Positions 16,069 to 23,422 of a stretch of 25,571 bases of DNA are shown piece by piece. The position numbers were made by a program, and so were the translations under genes. The notes under the pieces are model-generated. The model was not told where the DNA came from. It was given only the letters and a program-made list of their open reading frames with translations, and made no database searches. The first letter of the stretch is position 1; the number at the start of each line of letters is the position of its first letter. This stretch comes from CAYXDO01 sp964463485 (lineage in GTDB: Bacteria > Myxococcota > Kuafuiibacteriia > Kuafuiibacteriales > Kuafuiibacteriaceae), in contig CAYXDO010000159.1 of NCBI GenBank assembly GCA_964463485.1, positions 1 through 25,571 on the forward strand, written 5' to 3'.

Positions 16069-17036
16069 GGCGTCTGCGCCGAACCGCTCGCGAACGCCTG
16101 CGCGGTACGGCGGATCCCTTCCTCGAGATCGACCTTGGCTTCGAATCCCAGCAAGTCTCTGGCCTTTCTCACCGCAGGAACGCGGAGCTCGACGTCGACG
16201 TAGCTCTTCTCCGAGAAGATGATCGGACTCTTCGACTTCAACACGGATACCACGGTATGGGCGAGGCCGTAGATCGTGGTGACCGCCCGCTGATTACCGA
16301 GGTTGAACGACTCCCCGATCGCGCGAGGATTGGACATCGCCAACATGAGACCTTCGATCAAGTCGTCGATGAAACACCACGCCCGGATCTGAGTACCATC
16401 CCCGTGGATTTGCAACGGCTCGCCGGCGAGCGCGCGGAGCACGAACGTCCGGATTGCGCCGCCACCGACCTGTCCGGGGCCATAAATGTTGAACGGCCGG
16501 ACTACACACACCGGCAAGCCCCGCTCCTGAAAGTAGGCCATCGCGAGATGCTCGACCGCGAGCTTGGACACCGCATACGTCCACCGAGCCTCGCCGACGG
16601 TACCGAACGTGGTCGGGTCCGCCTCGGACGCCATGAACGCCTGCGGTCCGAAGACCTCGCTGCTCGAGAAGCACAAGACACGTTCGACGCCTTCATGGCT
16701 CGCCAGCTCGAGGACGTTCGCGGAGCCGACCATGTTGACTCGCATCGTTTCGACCGGGTTGGCGATCACCGTGTCGATGCCCGCGATGGCCGCGCAATGA
16801 ACGACGATCTGCGGTCGACGCCTCATCACGACTCGGAGCCGATCGACGTCCAGCACGCTCCCCTCGATGATCTCGAGGTTGGAGTGATTCTTGAAAGTGC
16901 GGCTGTCGAGCGCGTTTCGAAAGAAGCTGTCGAACACGACGACTCGATTTTGCTCGAGGAGCCGGCCCGCGAGCGTGGACCCGATGAAGCCGGCGCCGCC
17001 TGTGATGAGTATGTTTTTTCCGGCGACAATGCTCAT
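16065..17036 (-). CDS. NAD-dependent epimerase/dehydratase/decarboxylase (extended SDR), sugar-nucleotide enzyme
   Basis: 323 residues from ATG 17036. The Rossmann motif is GGAGFIG (13-19). The catalytic region has SSSEVFG (124-130) and YAVSK (Tyr154, Lys158), then RPFNIYGPGQ and IRAWCFIDDLIEG. The Ser-Ser-Glu motif resembles ArnA- or UXS-type UDP-glucuronate decarboxylases as well as some epimerases and 4,6-dehydratases, so the product is either a 4-keto sugar or a C4 epimer. A keto product would feed the DegT enzyme next door. The start is fixed by the promoter: the -10 box ends 7 nt before this ATG, whereas the more upstream TTG 17072 overlaps the -35 box. Confidence 0.92.
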   Translation of the reverse strand: MSIVAGKNILITGGAGFIGSTLAGRLLEQNRVVVFDSFFRNALDSRTFKNHSNLEIIEGSVLDVDRLRVVMRRRPQIVVHCAAIAGIDTVIANPVETMRVNMVGSANVLELASHEGVERVLCFSSSEVFGPQAFMASEADPTTFGTVGEARWTYAVSKLAVEHLAMAYFQERGLPVCVVRPFNIYGPGQVGGGAIRTFVLRALAGEPLQIHGDGTQIRAWCFIDDLIEGLMLAMSNPRAIGESFNLGNQRAVTTIYGLAHTVVSVLKSKSPIIFSEKSYVDVELRVPAVRKARDLLGFEAKVDLEEGIRRTAQAFASGSAQTP

Positions 17037-17043
17037 CGGCTCG

Positions 17044-17072
17044 GTTATGAGAGACTTCCTGGTCCGAGTCAA
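17044..17072 (-). promoter_or_regulatory. Promoter of the amino-sugar operon
   Basis: On the minus strand TTGACT (17072-17067; 5 of 6) is followed after 17 bp by CATAAC (17049-17044; 4 of 6). Seven nucleotides separate it from ATG 17036, with no Shine-Dalgarno sequence, so a leaderless message is likely. Confidence 0.6.
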
Positions 17073-17086
17073 CGCCGTCCAGTGAG

Positions 17087-17269
17087 TTATCGGGCGCCCT
17101 GATTCACGGGAGAGTCTAGCGGGTCCAACTCGAAGAAGTACGTGTCGTCGAGCGGCGTGGGGTCCGCGAGCAGCCCCCCCACATCCCCACCGAACATCAC
17201 GAGCGCATCCGCCAGGGCGTGCTCGTACTCATGCTCGTGCTCGAAATCGCCAGGATCGAGCACGAGCAC
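17087..17269 (-). CDS. Small hypothetical ORF after hicB
   Basis: 60 residues, not recognised. It is acidic, with a His/Glu run (FEHEHEYEH), Gly-rich VMFGGDVGG and an aromatic DDTYFFELDPLD. Third-position G/C is high along the whole frame, which supports coding. It is in the same frame as hicB and is separated from it only by the hicB stop plus six codons. The GTG start has no Shine-Dalgarno sequence. The first 37 nt coincide with a perfect inverted repeat, so the His/Glu run may be a by-product of that structure. It may be a real small protein, a decayed C-terminal extension of hicB, or chance. Confidence 0.4.
   Translation of the reverse strand: MLVLDPGDFEHEHEYEHALADALVMFGGDVGGLLADPTPLDDTYFFELDPLDSPVNQGAR
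17232..17268. terminator. Perfect 13-bp inverted repeat after hicAB, terminator-like without U tract
   Basis: TGCTCGTGCTCGA (17232-17244) and its exact reverse complement (17256-17268) are separated by 11 nt. It lies 19 bp beyond the hicB stop, where a hairpin would end the hicAB transcript before the sugar operon. No T-run follows on either strand, so intrinsic termination is doubtful. mRNA protection or protein binding are alternatives. Confidence 0.4.
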
Positions 17270-17287
17270 GAAGGAGTAGCGGGCAGG

Positions 17288-17674
17288 TCAGGAGTCGAGG
17301 CCGCGCCAAAGCCGTGACACGACCCACTGATTTATGCTGACTCCGTCGCGCTCGGCCGCTTCCGCCAGACGCTCGTGAAGAGAAGTTGGCATGCGCACGG
17401 TGATTTTCCCGGAGGCGTTTAGCCTAGGCGGCGGTGGGACGGCCTCACCGCGCTCGATGGTCTCGGTCAGCCAGAGCTCGACAGCCTCCAGGCCAGCCTT
17501 CAGCGCCTCCTCGATCGTGGCCCCGTGGGTCACGCATCCCTCGAGCGCAGGCGCTCGAACGATGAAGGACCGGTCCTCAGCGGACCAGCGGACCACCAAC
17601 TGGTACTCTCGAGGGTCAGGACTTGGCCTTTTGGATCGACTCGTCGACGGCCTTTTCTTGGTACGGCTTTGCAT
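17288..17674 (-). CDS. hicB: HicB-type antitoxin with ribbon-helix-helix domain
   Basis: 128 residues from ATG 17674, which has GAGGG 5 nt upstream inside hicA. A basic, Ser/Arg/Lys-rich tail (1-21) precedes the HicB partial RNase-H-like fold (YQLVVRW, RSFIVRAPALEGCVTHGATI, then a long helix). A linker Pro-Pro-Pro-Pro leads to a C-terminal RHH domain (KITVRMPTSLHERLAEAAE, then VSINQWVVSRL) that should bind the operator. It neutralises HicA and represses the pair. The coding region overlaps hicA by 59 nt, all within the basic tail. Order hicA then hicB is canonical. Confidence 0.9.
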   Translation of the reverse strand: MQSRTKKRPSTSRSKRPSPDPREYQLVVRWSAEDRSFIVRAPALEGCVTHGATIEEALKAGLEAVELWLTETIERGEAVPPPPRLNASGKITVRMPTSLHERLAEAAERDGVSINQWVVSRLWRGLDS

Positions 17675-17810
17675 CGTCACCCTCTTTCCCGGAGAGAATC
17701 AGGACGGCCCCGGACGGATGTCGCCACTTTCGGTGCGAACCCTTGGCGGCCGTTCGAACGAATCCAGCATTCGCCAGATCACGTTCGAGTTCCCGGATTC
17801 TTCTCGGCAC
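17616..17810 (-). CDS. hicA: HicA-type mRNA interferase toxin
   Basis: 64 residues from GTG 17810. It has the double-stranded-RNA-binding-like fold of HicA: RRIRELERDLANAGF, then the catalytic-His motif KGSHRKWRHPSG and a strand AVLILSG. The toxin cleaves mRNA in a ribosome-independent way in characterised members. The start at 17810 is chosen because a promoter-like pair (TTGATC, 17 bp, CACTAT) ends 5 nt before it and the resulting N-terminus has the usual distance to the Asn-Ala-Gly-Phe turn. ATG 17837 would add nine Pro/Val-rich residues and lacks a ribosome-binding site. Confidence 0.88.
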   Translation of the reverse strand: MPRRIRELERDLANAGFVRTAAKGSHRKWRHPSGAVLILSGKEGDDAKPYQEKAVDESIQKAKS

Positions 17811-17815
17811 GGGAG

Positions 17816-17844
17816 ATAGTGGCACGGGCGCCACCATCGATCAA
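17816..17844 (-). promoter_or_regulatory. Candidate hicAB promoter
   Basis: Minus-strand TTGATC (17844-17839; 4 of 6) and CACTAT (17821-17816; 3 of 6) are 17 bp apart, and the GTG start lies 5 nt further on. It is individually weak but matches the leaderless layout of two other promoters in the window. The rest of 17845-18015 shows no gene or terminator I can support. Confidence 0.35.
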
Positions 17845-18015
17845 CTCGGTCGCTGCGAGGAGGCCGCGACTCAGCGCCCGACGATAAGCCCAACAGGAAG
17901 GCCTCGGCGCTGGCCGAACGTGGGAGCGGTCAATAGCGACGCAGCGGTATTTGCTCCCGGTTACTCGCTTTGATCTCACTGGGGAGAGCTGCACCGCACC
18001 GTAGCCCAGCCGCGC

Positions 18016-21000
18016 TCAGGGTTGCCCGGCGGATTCGAGCTCCAGGGGAAGCTGAATTTCGAGACGTAGCTCGGGCTGGTCGGCAGTCACTTCGAAGACG
18101 TGCCGGTGAACCCAGGACTGAATTTGGAAGAAGGCAGTGTACGTGCCGGGGCGGACTTTGGCGAAGCGCGGCGGGTCGCCGGTCGCGAACGAATACTCCA
18201 GCCCGGCGCGCTGGACCTCGTCTGCCCGACCGATGACGCCCGGGGCGAACCACGAGTTAGGCGTGACCGGGCTGCCGTCGGCATCTCGAACGCTGATGAA
18301 CACGTCGACCCCGGCGACATCCTCGGCGAGCAACACCTCGGTGATTTCTTCGGACCCAACCGTGACAGTGACGGGCCCGAATCTCCGCCCCTCGACGTTG
18401 CGACCCTCGAGTGTATGGAGTCCCGACGCAAGGACGAGCGCCTTGAAGGCTCCCGCCGCATCACACTCGGCGTGGTGCCGACCCTGTCGGTCGAAGACGC
18501 TCGCGCCGATGACCGGCCGTCCATCGGCGCCCACCACCCGGCCGGAGACCTTGATTCCAGCCTCGAGCCGAAGGATGATCGGGCCACTTTCGGCGCCCAC
18601 GGTGAGTTGCTTCGAGCTGCCGGTCGCCGAGCTCGCGACGAGAGTCACCGCGCCGGGCGGCGCACCCGTCAAGGTGAACGTGCCGTCGGGAAGCGTCACT
18701 GCGTTGTCACGGTAAGTTTGGCCGGCGTCGGACGCACTCACCACGGCCCGCGCGGCGGGTGCGCCATCCGGGAGCAGGACCGTGCCTTGGAGCGATCGCT
18801 CGCGCAAGAGCGTGATAGGGGGGAGCTCGAGCTCGGACTTCGATCCCGGGCTCGGCACCGCGACCGACTTTGGCCGAAACCCGTCTGCTCGGACATAGAG
18901 GCTCGATCCGGGTCGCACCGAGGCCTGGAACCGACCATTCTCCTGAGTGATCTCGTGGCCAGCGTAAGCTTCCGCGATCGGCTTCCCAGACTCGTCCTGA
19001 ACGACGCCCCGGACGGTGAAGTTCGACCGAATCACCAGCGCCACGCGATCGGTTCCGGATCGCACGCGAGCTCGGTTCGACTCGCCGGACGACTTTCCGC
19101 GACGGAGCTGCGCGGACATCGTGTAGATGCCCGGCCTCAGATCTTTGAGCTCGAAGCGCCCTGCGCCGTCCGTCTCGGCCCTTGCGTAACCTACCGACTC
19201 GCCGTCTTCGCGAACGCCGCCATGGGCTTCGACCTCCGCACGGAATATCGGAGTTCCGCTTTCATCGCGCACTGTCCCCGTGATTCGATCTCCAGCGGCA
19301 AATCGGATCGTGAGGACGAGCGGCTTGGCACTCTCGACTCGGACGTCTCGGCGATCGACGTGAGCAGGAGCGAACCTCGTCTCCATCGCGTACGGCCCGA
19401 TCGGTACGCCCTCGAGGAGAAAGGTCCCGTCCTCCTTGGTCTCGCCGCTGAAATTGAGTGACCCAAGCGAGTGATCCTCGGAGATTGAGTCCGAGGGAGA
19501 GAGAATGAGACTGGCTCCGGCCGCAGGCTTGGCGTCCGGGAGCAGGACGAGGCCCGTGACCACGCCAGCGCCCTCCAGGGTGAGCTTCAGATCTTCGGCG
19601 GGAGCGACGATGCCGAAGGGCTTCTGTTTTCCGCGGCCCGTCACGATGATCCGCCCGGGCCCAGCCTTGGCGTTTTCGAACGAGAAGCGTCCGTCCGCGT
19701 CGGATTGAGCGACCGAAACGCCCTGCCACCGTTTGTTTGGCGCTCGCGCCTCGCGCTGTTCGAGGTACGCCTTGATTCTCTCTAGCTCCTCCTTCCGGCC
19801 GTCCGCTTCGAGTTGAGCAACGACCTGCTGCATCCGCTCGTGTTGCTCTCTTGCGACATCGATCTCAGCTTGAAGCGACAGGGAGACGTTGGCGGCGGGT
19901 CGACCGTCGGCCTGAGTCACCATGCCGGCCACTTGCGCCCCTCTTACGAGCACCAGCTCGATCGTGCTCGGCTTGCCGCCGTCCGAGCTGCCCTCCGTCT
20001 TCACTGTCCCTTGGGCACGAAGGTAACCTTCGAGCGCGGCATTCAGGGAACAGGAAGCGCTCGTGACCTGAGTCTCCGCAACACCCTCCAGATCGGTACG
20101 GAGCTCGAGACCTCGATTGCCGCAGTAACCGTTGACCGCGACTCCGGCGAGCGGCGCTCCCTCGTCGTCGACCGTCTTTACTCGAAGGGTCTTGGCGTCC
20201 TCGAGCTTCAGGACCACACCGTCGACATCACCGTCCGACGGCACCGAGCGCTCCAGGAATGCCACGCCCGCCCCGGAGCGCGCCTCCAATCGAAAAAACC
20301 TGTCGCGCACGCCCTCGAAGCCGAATTGCCCGTCCGAGTTCGTCGTCGTCACCATCGGTTTGCCTTCCGACTCTTGCACGAGCTTCACCTCGGCACGCTC
20401 GACCGGCTCGTCGCCTTTGACGACCTTGCCGCTGACTTTGCGTCCGGCCAGGAGCTTCTTGAGCTCGACGGGCGCCTCGATCGTCCGAAATCCAGGCGAG
20501 TTGAACTCGCAAGTCTTCAGACCGACAACCACCCGGGCGGCCCCCGAGGACTCGATGCGGCTGCCCAACGTCACGTAGCCTGGAAGCGAGGTCGACGTTC
20601 GCACGATGGCAAACCGCTTGAACTCACTTACGACCGAACGGGTCGAGACCGCCTGGCCGTTGGTGTAGTCATCGTGTTCGTTGCCGATCATGAATCCGTC
20701 ACTCCGGCTGAAGTAGAACTTGTAGAGTCGCCCCGACGTCGCAGTCAGGTCGATGCGGTCGGCCGGCTGGCCTCCGAACTCGTCGTCGAAGGGGCCCTCG
20801 AACTTCTTGAAATGAGTCGCGTAGTTCTTCTCGATGTGCGGGTCGGCGCCGATGATGATGTCCGGCAGCGCGATCTCGGGCTGGAGTCGTAGCCCGTTGG
20901 GATCTTCGATCCAGGCGAGCTCTCCGTCGAAGCCGGTTTCGATGCGTCCGAAGCTCGGGAGGTCCACGACGGTACGATTTCGGCCGGGCACCTCACCCCA

Positions 21001-21267
21001 GGTCTCGAACGTCCCCTCGAGCTTCATGTCCGGGGCGCTGACGGGCCCGCGGCAGTAAGTCGTTCTCACATCCGAGTCTCCGACGACCTCGGACGCGCGT
21101 TCGAAGAGCGCGGCGATCTTGGGTGGCACCGCAGGCGGCTTGCTCGGAGTGGGTGCCACCAGCGGCTCCGGCACCGAGACCGCTTCGGGACTCTCGCAGT
21201 CCATCTTGCAGCCCCAAACCAATATCAGCGCGAGCCTCGCGAGCCTCGCCCCCGGATGTCTCCACAT
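18016..21267 (-). CDS. Giant lipoprotein with about nine carboxypeptidase-regulatory-like (CarboxypepD_reg) repeats
   Basis: 1083 residues from ATG 21267, which has GGAGG 9 nt upstream. A short signal peptide ends in a lipobox (LVWGC, Cys about 20). Residues about 45-250 form a beta-rich domain resembling LolA/LppX-type lipoprotein-binding folds (FETWGEVPGRNRTVVDLPSF; FKKFEGPFDDEFGGQPADRI). About nine roughly 85-residue beta-sandwich repeats follow, each with VxGxVxxxDGxPxxxAxV and TDxxGxFxLxxLxPGxY-type motifs. One repeat (about 445-540) has an inserted charged helical hairpin (REQHERMQQVVAQLEADGRK). The protein is probably a periplasmic or surface-exposed elongated stalk. Function is unknown; members of this architecture are common in myxobacterial lipoproteomes. 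Confidence 0.88.
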   Translation of the reverse strand: MWRHPGARLARLALILVWGCKMDCESPEAVSVPEPLVAPTPSKPPAVPPKIAALFERASEVVGDSDVRTTYCRGPVSAPDMKLEGTFETWGEVPGRNRTVVDLPSFGRIETGFDGELAWIEDPNGLRLQPEIALPDIIIGADPHIEKNYATHFKKFEGPFDDEFGGQPADRIDLTATSGRLYKFYFSRSDGFMIGNEHDDYTNGQAVSTRSVVSEFKRFAIVRTSTSLPGYVTLGSRIESSGAARVVVGLKTCEFNSPGFRTIEAPVELKKLLAGRKVSGKVVKGDEPVERAEVKLVQESEGKPMVTTTNSDGQFGFEGVRDRFFRLEARSGAGVAFLERSVPSDGDVDGVVLKLEDAKTLRVKTVDDEGAPLAGVAVNGYCGNRGLELRTDLEGVAETQVTSASCSLNAALEGYLRAQGTVKTEGSSDGGKPSTIELVLVRGAQVAGMVTQADGRPAANVSLSLQAEIDVAREQHERMQQVVAQLEADGRKEELERIKAYLEQREARAPNKRWQGVSVAQSDADGRFSFENAKAGPGRIIVTGRGKQKPFGIVAPAEDLKLTLEGAGVVTGLVLLPDAKPAAGASLILSPSDSISEDHSLGSLNFSGETKEDGTFLLEGVPIGPYAMETRFAPAHVDRRDVRVESAKPLVLTIRFAAGDRITGTVRDESGTPIFRAEVEAHGGVREDGESVGYARAETDGAGRFELKDLRPGIYTMSAQLRRGKSSGESNRARVRSGTDRVALVIRSNFTVRGVVQDESGKPIAEAYAGHEITQENGRFQASVRPGSSLYVRADGFRPKSVAVPSPGSKSELELPPITLLRERSLQGTVLLPDGAPAARAVVSASDAGQTYRDNAVTLPDGTFTLTGAPPGAVTLVASSATGSSKQLTVGAESGPIILRLEAGIKVSGRVVGADGRPVIGASVFDRQGRHHAECDAAGAFKALVLASGLHTLEGRNVEGRRFGPVTVTVGSEEITEVLLAEDVAGVDVFISVRDADGSPVTPNSWFAPGVIGRADEVQRAGLEYSFATGDPPRFAKVRPGTYTAFFQIQSWVHRHVFEVTADQPELRLEIQLPLELESAGQP

Positions 21268-21440
21268 GCTCCGTGTCCTCCAGTCACCGAAGATATCACA
21301 ATCGAAGCAGCCAAGGCGAGGAGGGGTCGATCGGCGATTTTGCGGAGTCTGCATCGTAGACTTGCGGCGGGCCGAAGCTCCGCCAGGGCTCGACGACCGT
21401 GCACCTGTCATGACGCTCGACGTTCGAGCTCCGGGCGCCT

Positions 21441-23375
21441 ATGCTCGCCGACGTGCGAGTCGGTCATTCCGGAAACATCCGGCCGGTCGGAGAACAAACT
21501 CATCGACGTGCCGAGGACGTGTCATCGGGCGCCGAGCTGGCCAAAGTACGAGCCCAACTCAAGACGAACGAAGCCGAGACCGAGCGCACCGAAGGACAGC
21601 TCAAAGAGCTGCGAACCGAGGTCCGCGTCGTCGAGCGAGACCACGCAAAGCTCTCGAAGAAGCTGGGTGAGATCGAGGCGCAGGGAGCGACCTTCGACGT
21701 CCGAATCGAGCTCCAGCGCAGGTTGGTGTCGCGCCTCGAAAACGAAGCCGACCGTCCAGCGAACCAGATCGTGTCGGAGGAGCGCGGTCGATGTCGGGAC
21801 CGCGTGGACCGGATGTCGCAGCGAAAACGCTCTTTCCTGGCTCGAGTCGCTTCAGCGCTCGAGGAGAATGGCGGAGCGCAAGGCTCGAAAGGGCCGGAGC
21901 GCGCCCACCATGGGCGGCGCAGGAACCTGAAGGCTCAGGTTCAGGCATTGACCAAAGACGGCGGCGTGACGGCCGGCCTTGGGAAGGACGAAACGAAAGA
22001 GCTTCGGACGTGGATGGAGCATCTGAGCACCCACGCTGGAGACGCGGTGACCCTCACGGCCGCCGTCGAGCGCGCCCAAGGAACCGTCAAAGCGGCCGAG
22101 GCCTCCGCCAAAGCCGAGATCGCCAAGCTCGCCAAGGCCGAAGCTGCCCTCGCCACCGGAGGCACCAAGGCCCGGGCGGCTTTCGTCCAGGAAACCAAGA
22201 CCAAGCTCGAAGCCGACGTCAGCGCTCGATCGGATCTCACCCGCCTCGAGCAGAGCTGTCTGGCCGAGCTCATGGGGGCGGAGCACCGACTGCAGGCGTT
22301 GATCTCCGTGATGTCGATGCTCGAAGCGCAACAGGAGGCCCGAGCGGCCGAGCGGCAAAGGCTGGAAGAAGAGGCCGCGCGCCTCGACGCCGAGTATCGA
22401 CAGGCCAAGGAAAAGTTGGAGCAGGACGCTCGCGACGCCGCGGATCGAAAATATCAGAGCGAGCTTCAACAGCTCGATCAACAGCGTCGAATCGACACCG
22501 ATCAGAGGGCCTTTCAGGCCCGCTCGATCGAAATCGCCCAACAAAAAGCGGCCTCCGCGCTCCGCCAGCTCGAGCAACTCACGGTCTATACTCAGAACAT
22601 CCAGAAAGACATGTCGGCCGACCAGTCCTACGCCGACGTGCTCACACGAATCTGCGAGGCATGTCAGGAGACCAAAGATCGCCTCCACGAGGTCTTCGAG
22701 CAGGCCGACGCGTCCATCGCCACCCTGCGAGCTCAAGTCCGAGAAGCCCAAGGTAGAGAGCAGGTAGAGCACCTCGCGGACGCGGGTATCGCCAATTCCG
22801 TAGCGAGCTTCATTCAGGGCATGATCGCCAACGCCGAAGCCAACGACAGCACCGCGATCAGCGTTCCGGTCGGTATTCGAGTCGCCAGCAACAGCATCGC
22901 CGGACCGGCGATCGCCGGGATCGAAGCCGCGCTCGACCGAGTCTCGACCGCGATCTTGGAGGGAGACGACGACGTCGAGCGGGCCAAAGCGGCCGTGAGT
23001 TGGGGCCTGGGTCACGGCCTCATGCCGCACCCCGATGACTTGGCAACTCTCCTGCGCGCAACCCCAGGCGCCGGCCGCGGCTGGGGCGACAAGCTCGATC
23101 AGCTCTCCTATCACCTGTCGGCCATCGATCAGCGCAGCTTCGCCAATACTCAGCTCCAGTCGATCAACGGGCAGGATCGAATCGAGATCATCCGAAACGA
23201 GGCGAAAATTCTCGCTGATCTAGGCCCGGACGTGCTCGTTTCGCTCCTGCGCAAGCCCGAAGCAACCGACGTCCCGCCCGCTCCGATGGACCCTGCCCAA
23301 TTCGCTCGGCTGAATTGGATTTTGGATCAACTCTGGGGCCACGGTGGCGGTCCTTCGCAGGTGGGTGGTGGGTAG
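21441..23375 (+). CDS. Large coiled-coil cytoplasmic protein of unknown function
   Basis: 644 residues from ATG 21441. Heptad-rich helices cover about 28-105 and 170-480 (e.g. ERQRLEEEAARLDAEYRQAK), separated by a basic patch (about 110-165). A C-terminal helical globular region (about 485-630) contains VPVGIRVASNSIAGPAIAGI and GLGHGLMPHPDDLATLLRA. There is no signal peptide or membrane span. I do not recognise the family. ATG 21441 lacks a Shine-Dalgarno sequence and its first 26 residues are not helix-like; GTG 21519 is an alternative. It is transcribed divergently from the 1083-residue lipoprotein and converges with the NHL-type lipoprotein. Shapes like this occur in SMC-, PspA- or polarity-factor-like proteins, but none can be assigned. 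Confidence 0.82.
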   Translation: MLADVRVGHSGNIRPVGEQTHRRAEDVSSGAELAKVRAQLKTNEAETERTEGQLKELRTEVRVVERDHAKLSKKLGEIEAQGATFDVRIELQRRLVSRLENEADRPANQIVSEERGRCRDRVDRMSQRKRSFLARVASALEENGGAQGSKGPERAHHGRRRNLKAQVQALTKDGGVTAGLGKDETKELRTWMEHLSTHAGDAVTLTAAVERAQGTVKAAEASAKAEIAKLAKAEAALATGGTKARAAFVQETKTKLEADVSARSDLTRLEQSCLAELMGAEHRLQALISVMSMLEAQQEARAAERQRLEEEAARLDAEYRQAKEKLEQDARDAADRKYQSELQQLDQQRRIDTDQRAFQARSIEIAQQKAASALRQLEQLTVYTQNIQKDMSADQSYADVLTRICEACQETKDRLHEVFEQADASIATLRAQVREAQGREQVEHLADAGIANSVASFIQGMIANAEANDSTAISVPVGIRVASNSIAGPAIAGIEAALDRVSTAILEGDDDVERAKAAVSWGLGHGLMPHPDDLATLLRATPGAGRGWGDKLDQLSYHLSAIDQRSFANTQLQSINGQDRIEIIRNEAKILADLGPDVLVSLLRKPEATDVPPAPMDPAQFARLNWILDQLWGHGGGPSQVGGG

Positions 23376-23399
23376 CGTGCCCGTGCCCGTGCCCGTGCC
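23376..23399. repeat. Hexanucleotide tandem repeat, four perfect units
   Basis: CGTGCC is repeated four times immediately after the stop of the coiled-coil gene, in the 47-bp gap between two convergent genes. It is a simple-sequence tract prone to copy-number change. It is not in either gene, so expansion would not alter a protein. Confidence 0.9.
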
Positions 23400-23422
23400 C
23401 GATCCTAATCCTGCGCGACTCG

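Noticed and set aside
16257..17102. 281-codon plus-strand ORF opposite the SDR gene
   Set aside because: Antisense to an enzyme with intact GGAGFIG and YxxxK motifs; it has no coherent fold and crosses the sugar-operon promoter.
21700..21960. Possible frameshift in the coiled-coil gene, because other frames are open here and the main frame turns basic
   Set aside because: Third-position G/C stays high in the main frame throughout and the heptad pattern resumes in the same frame afterwards.
21852..23114. 420-codon minus-strand ORF opposite the coiled-coil gene, with Leu/Gly-rich sequence
   Set aside because: It is the complement of a Glu/Ala/Lys-rich heptad sequence; its apparent hydrophobicity follows from the opposite strand's codons.
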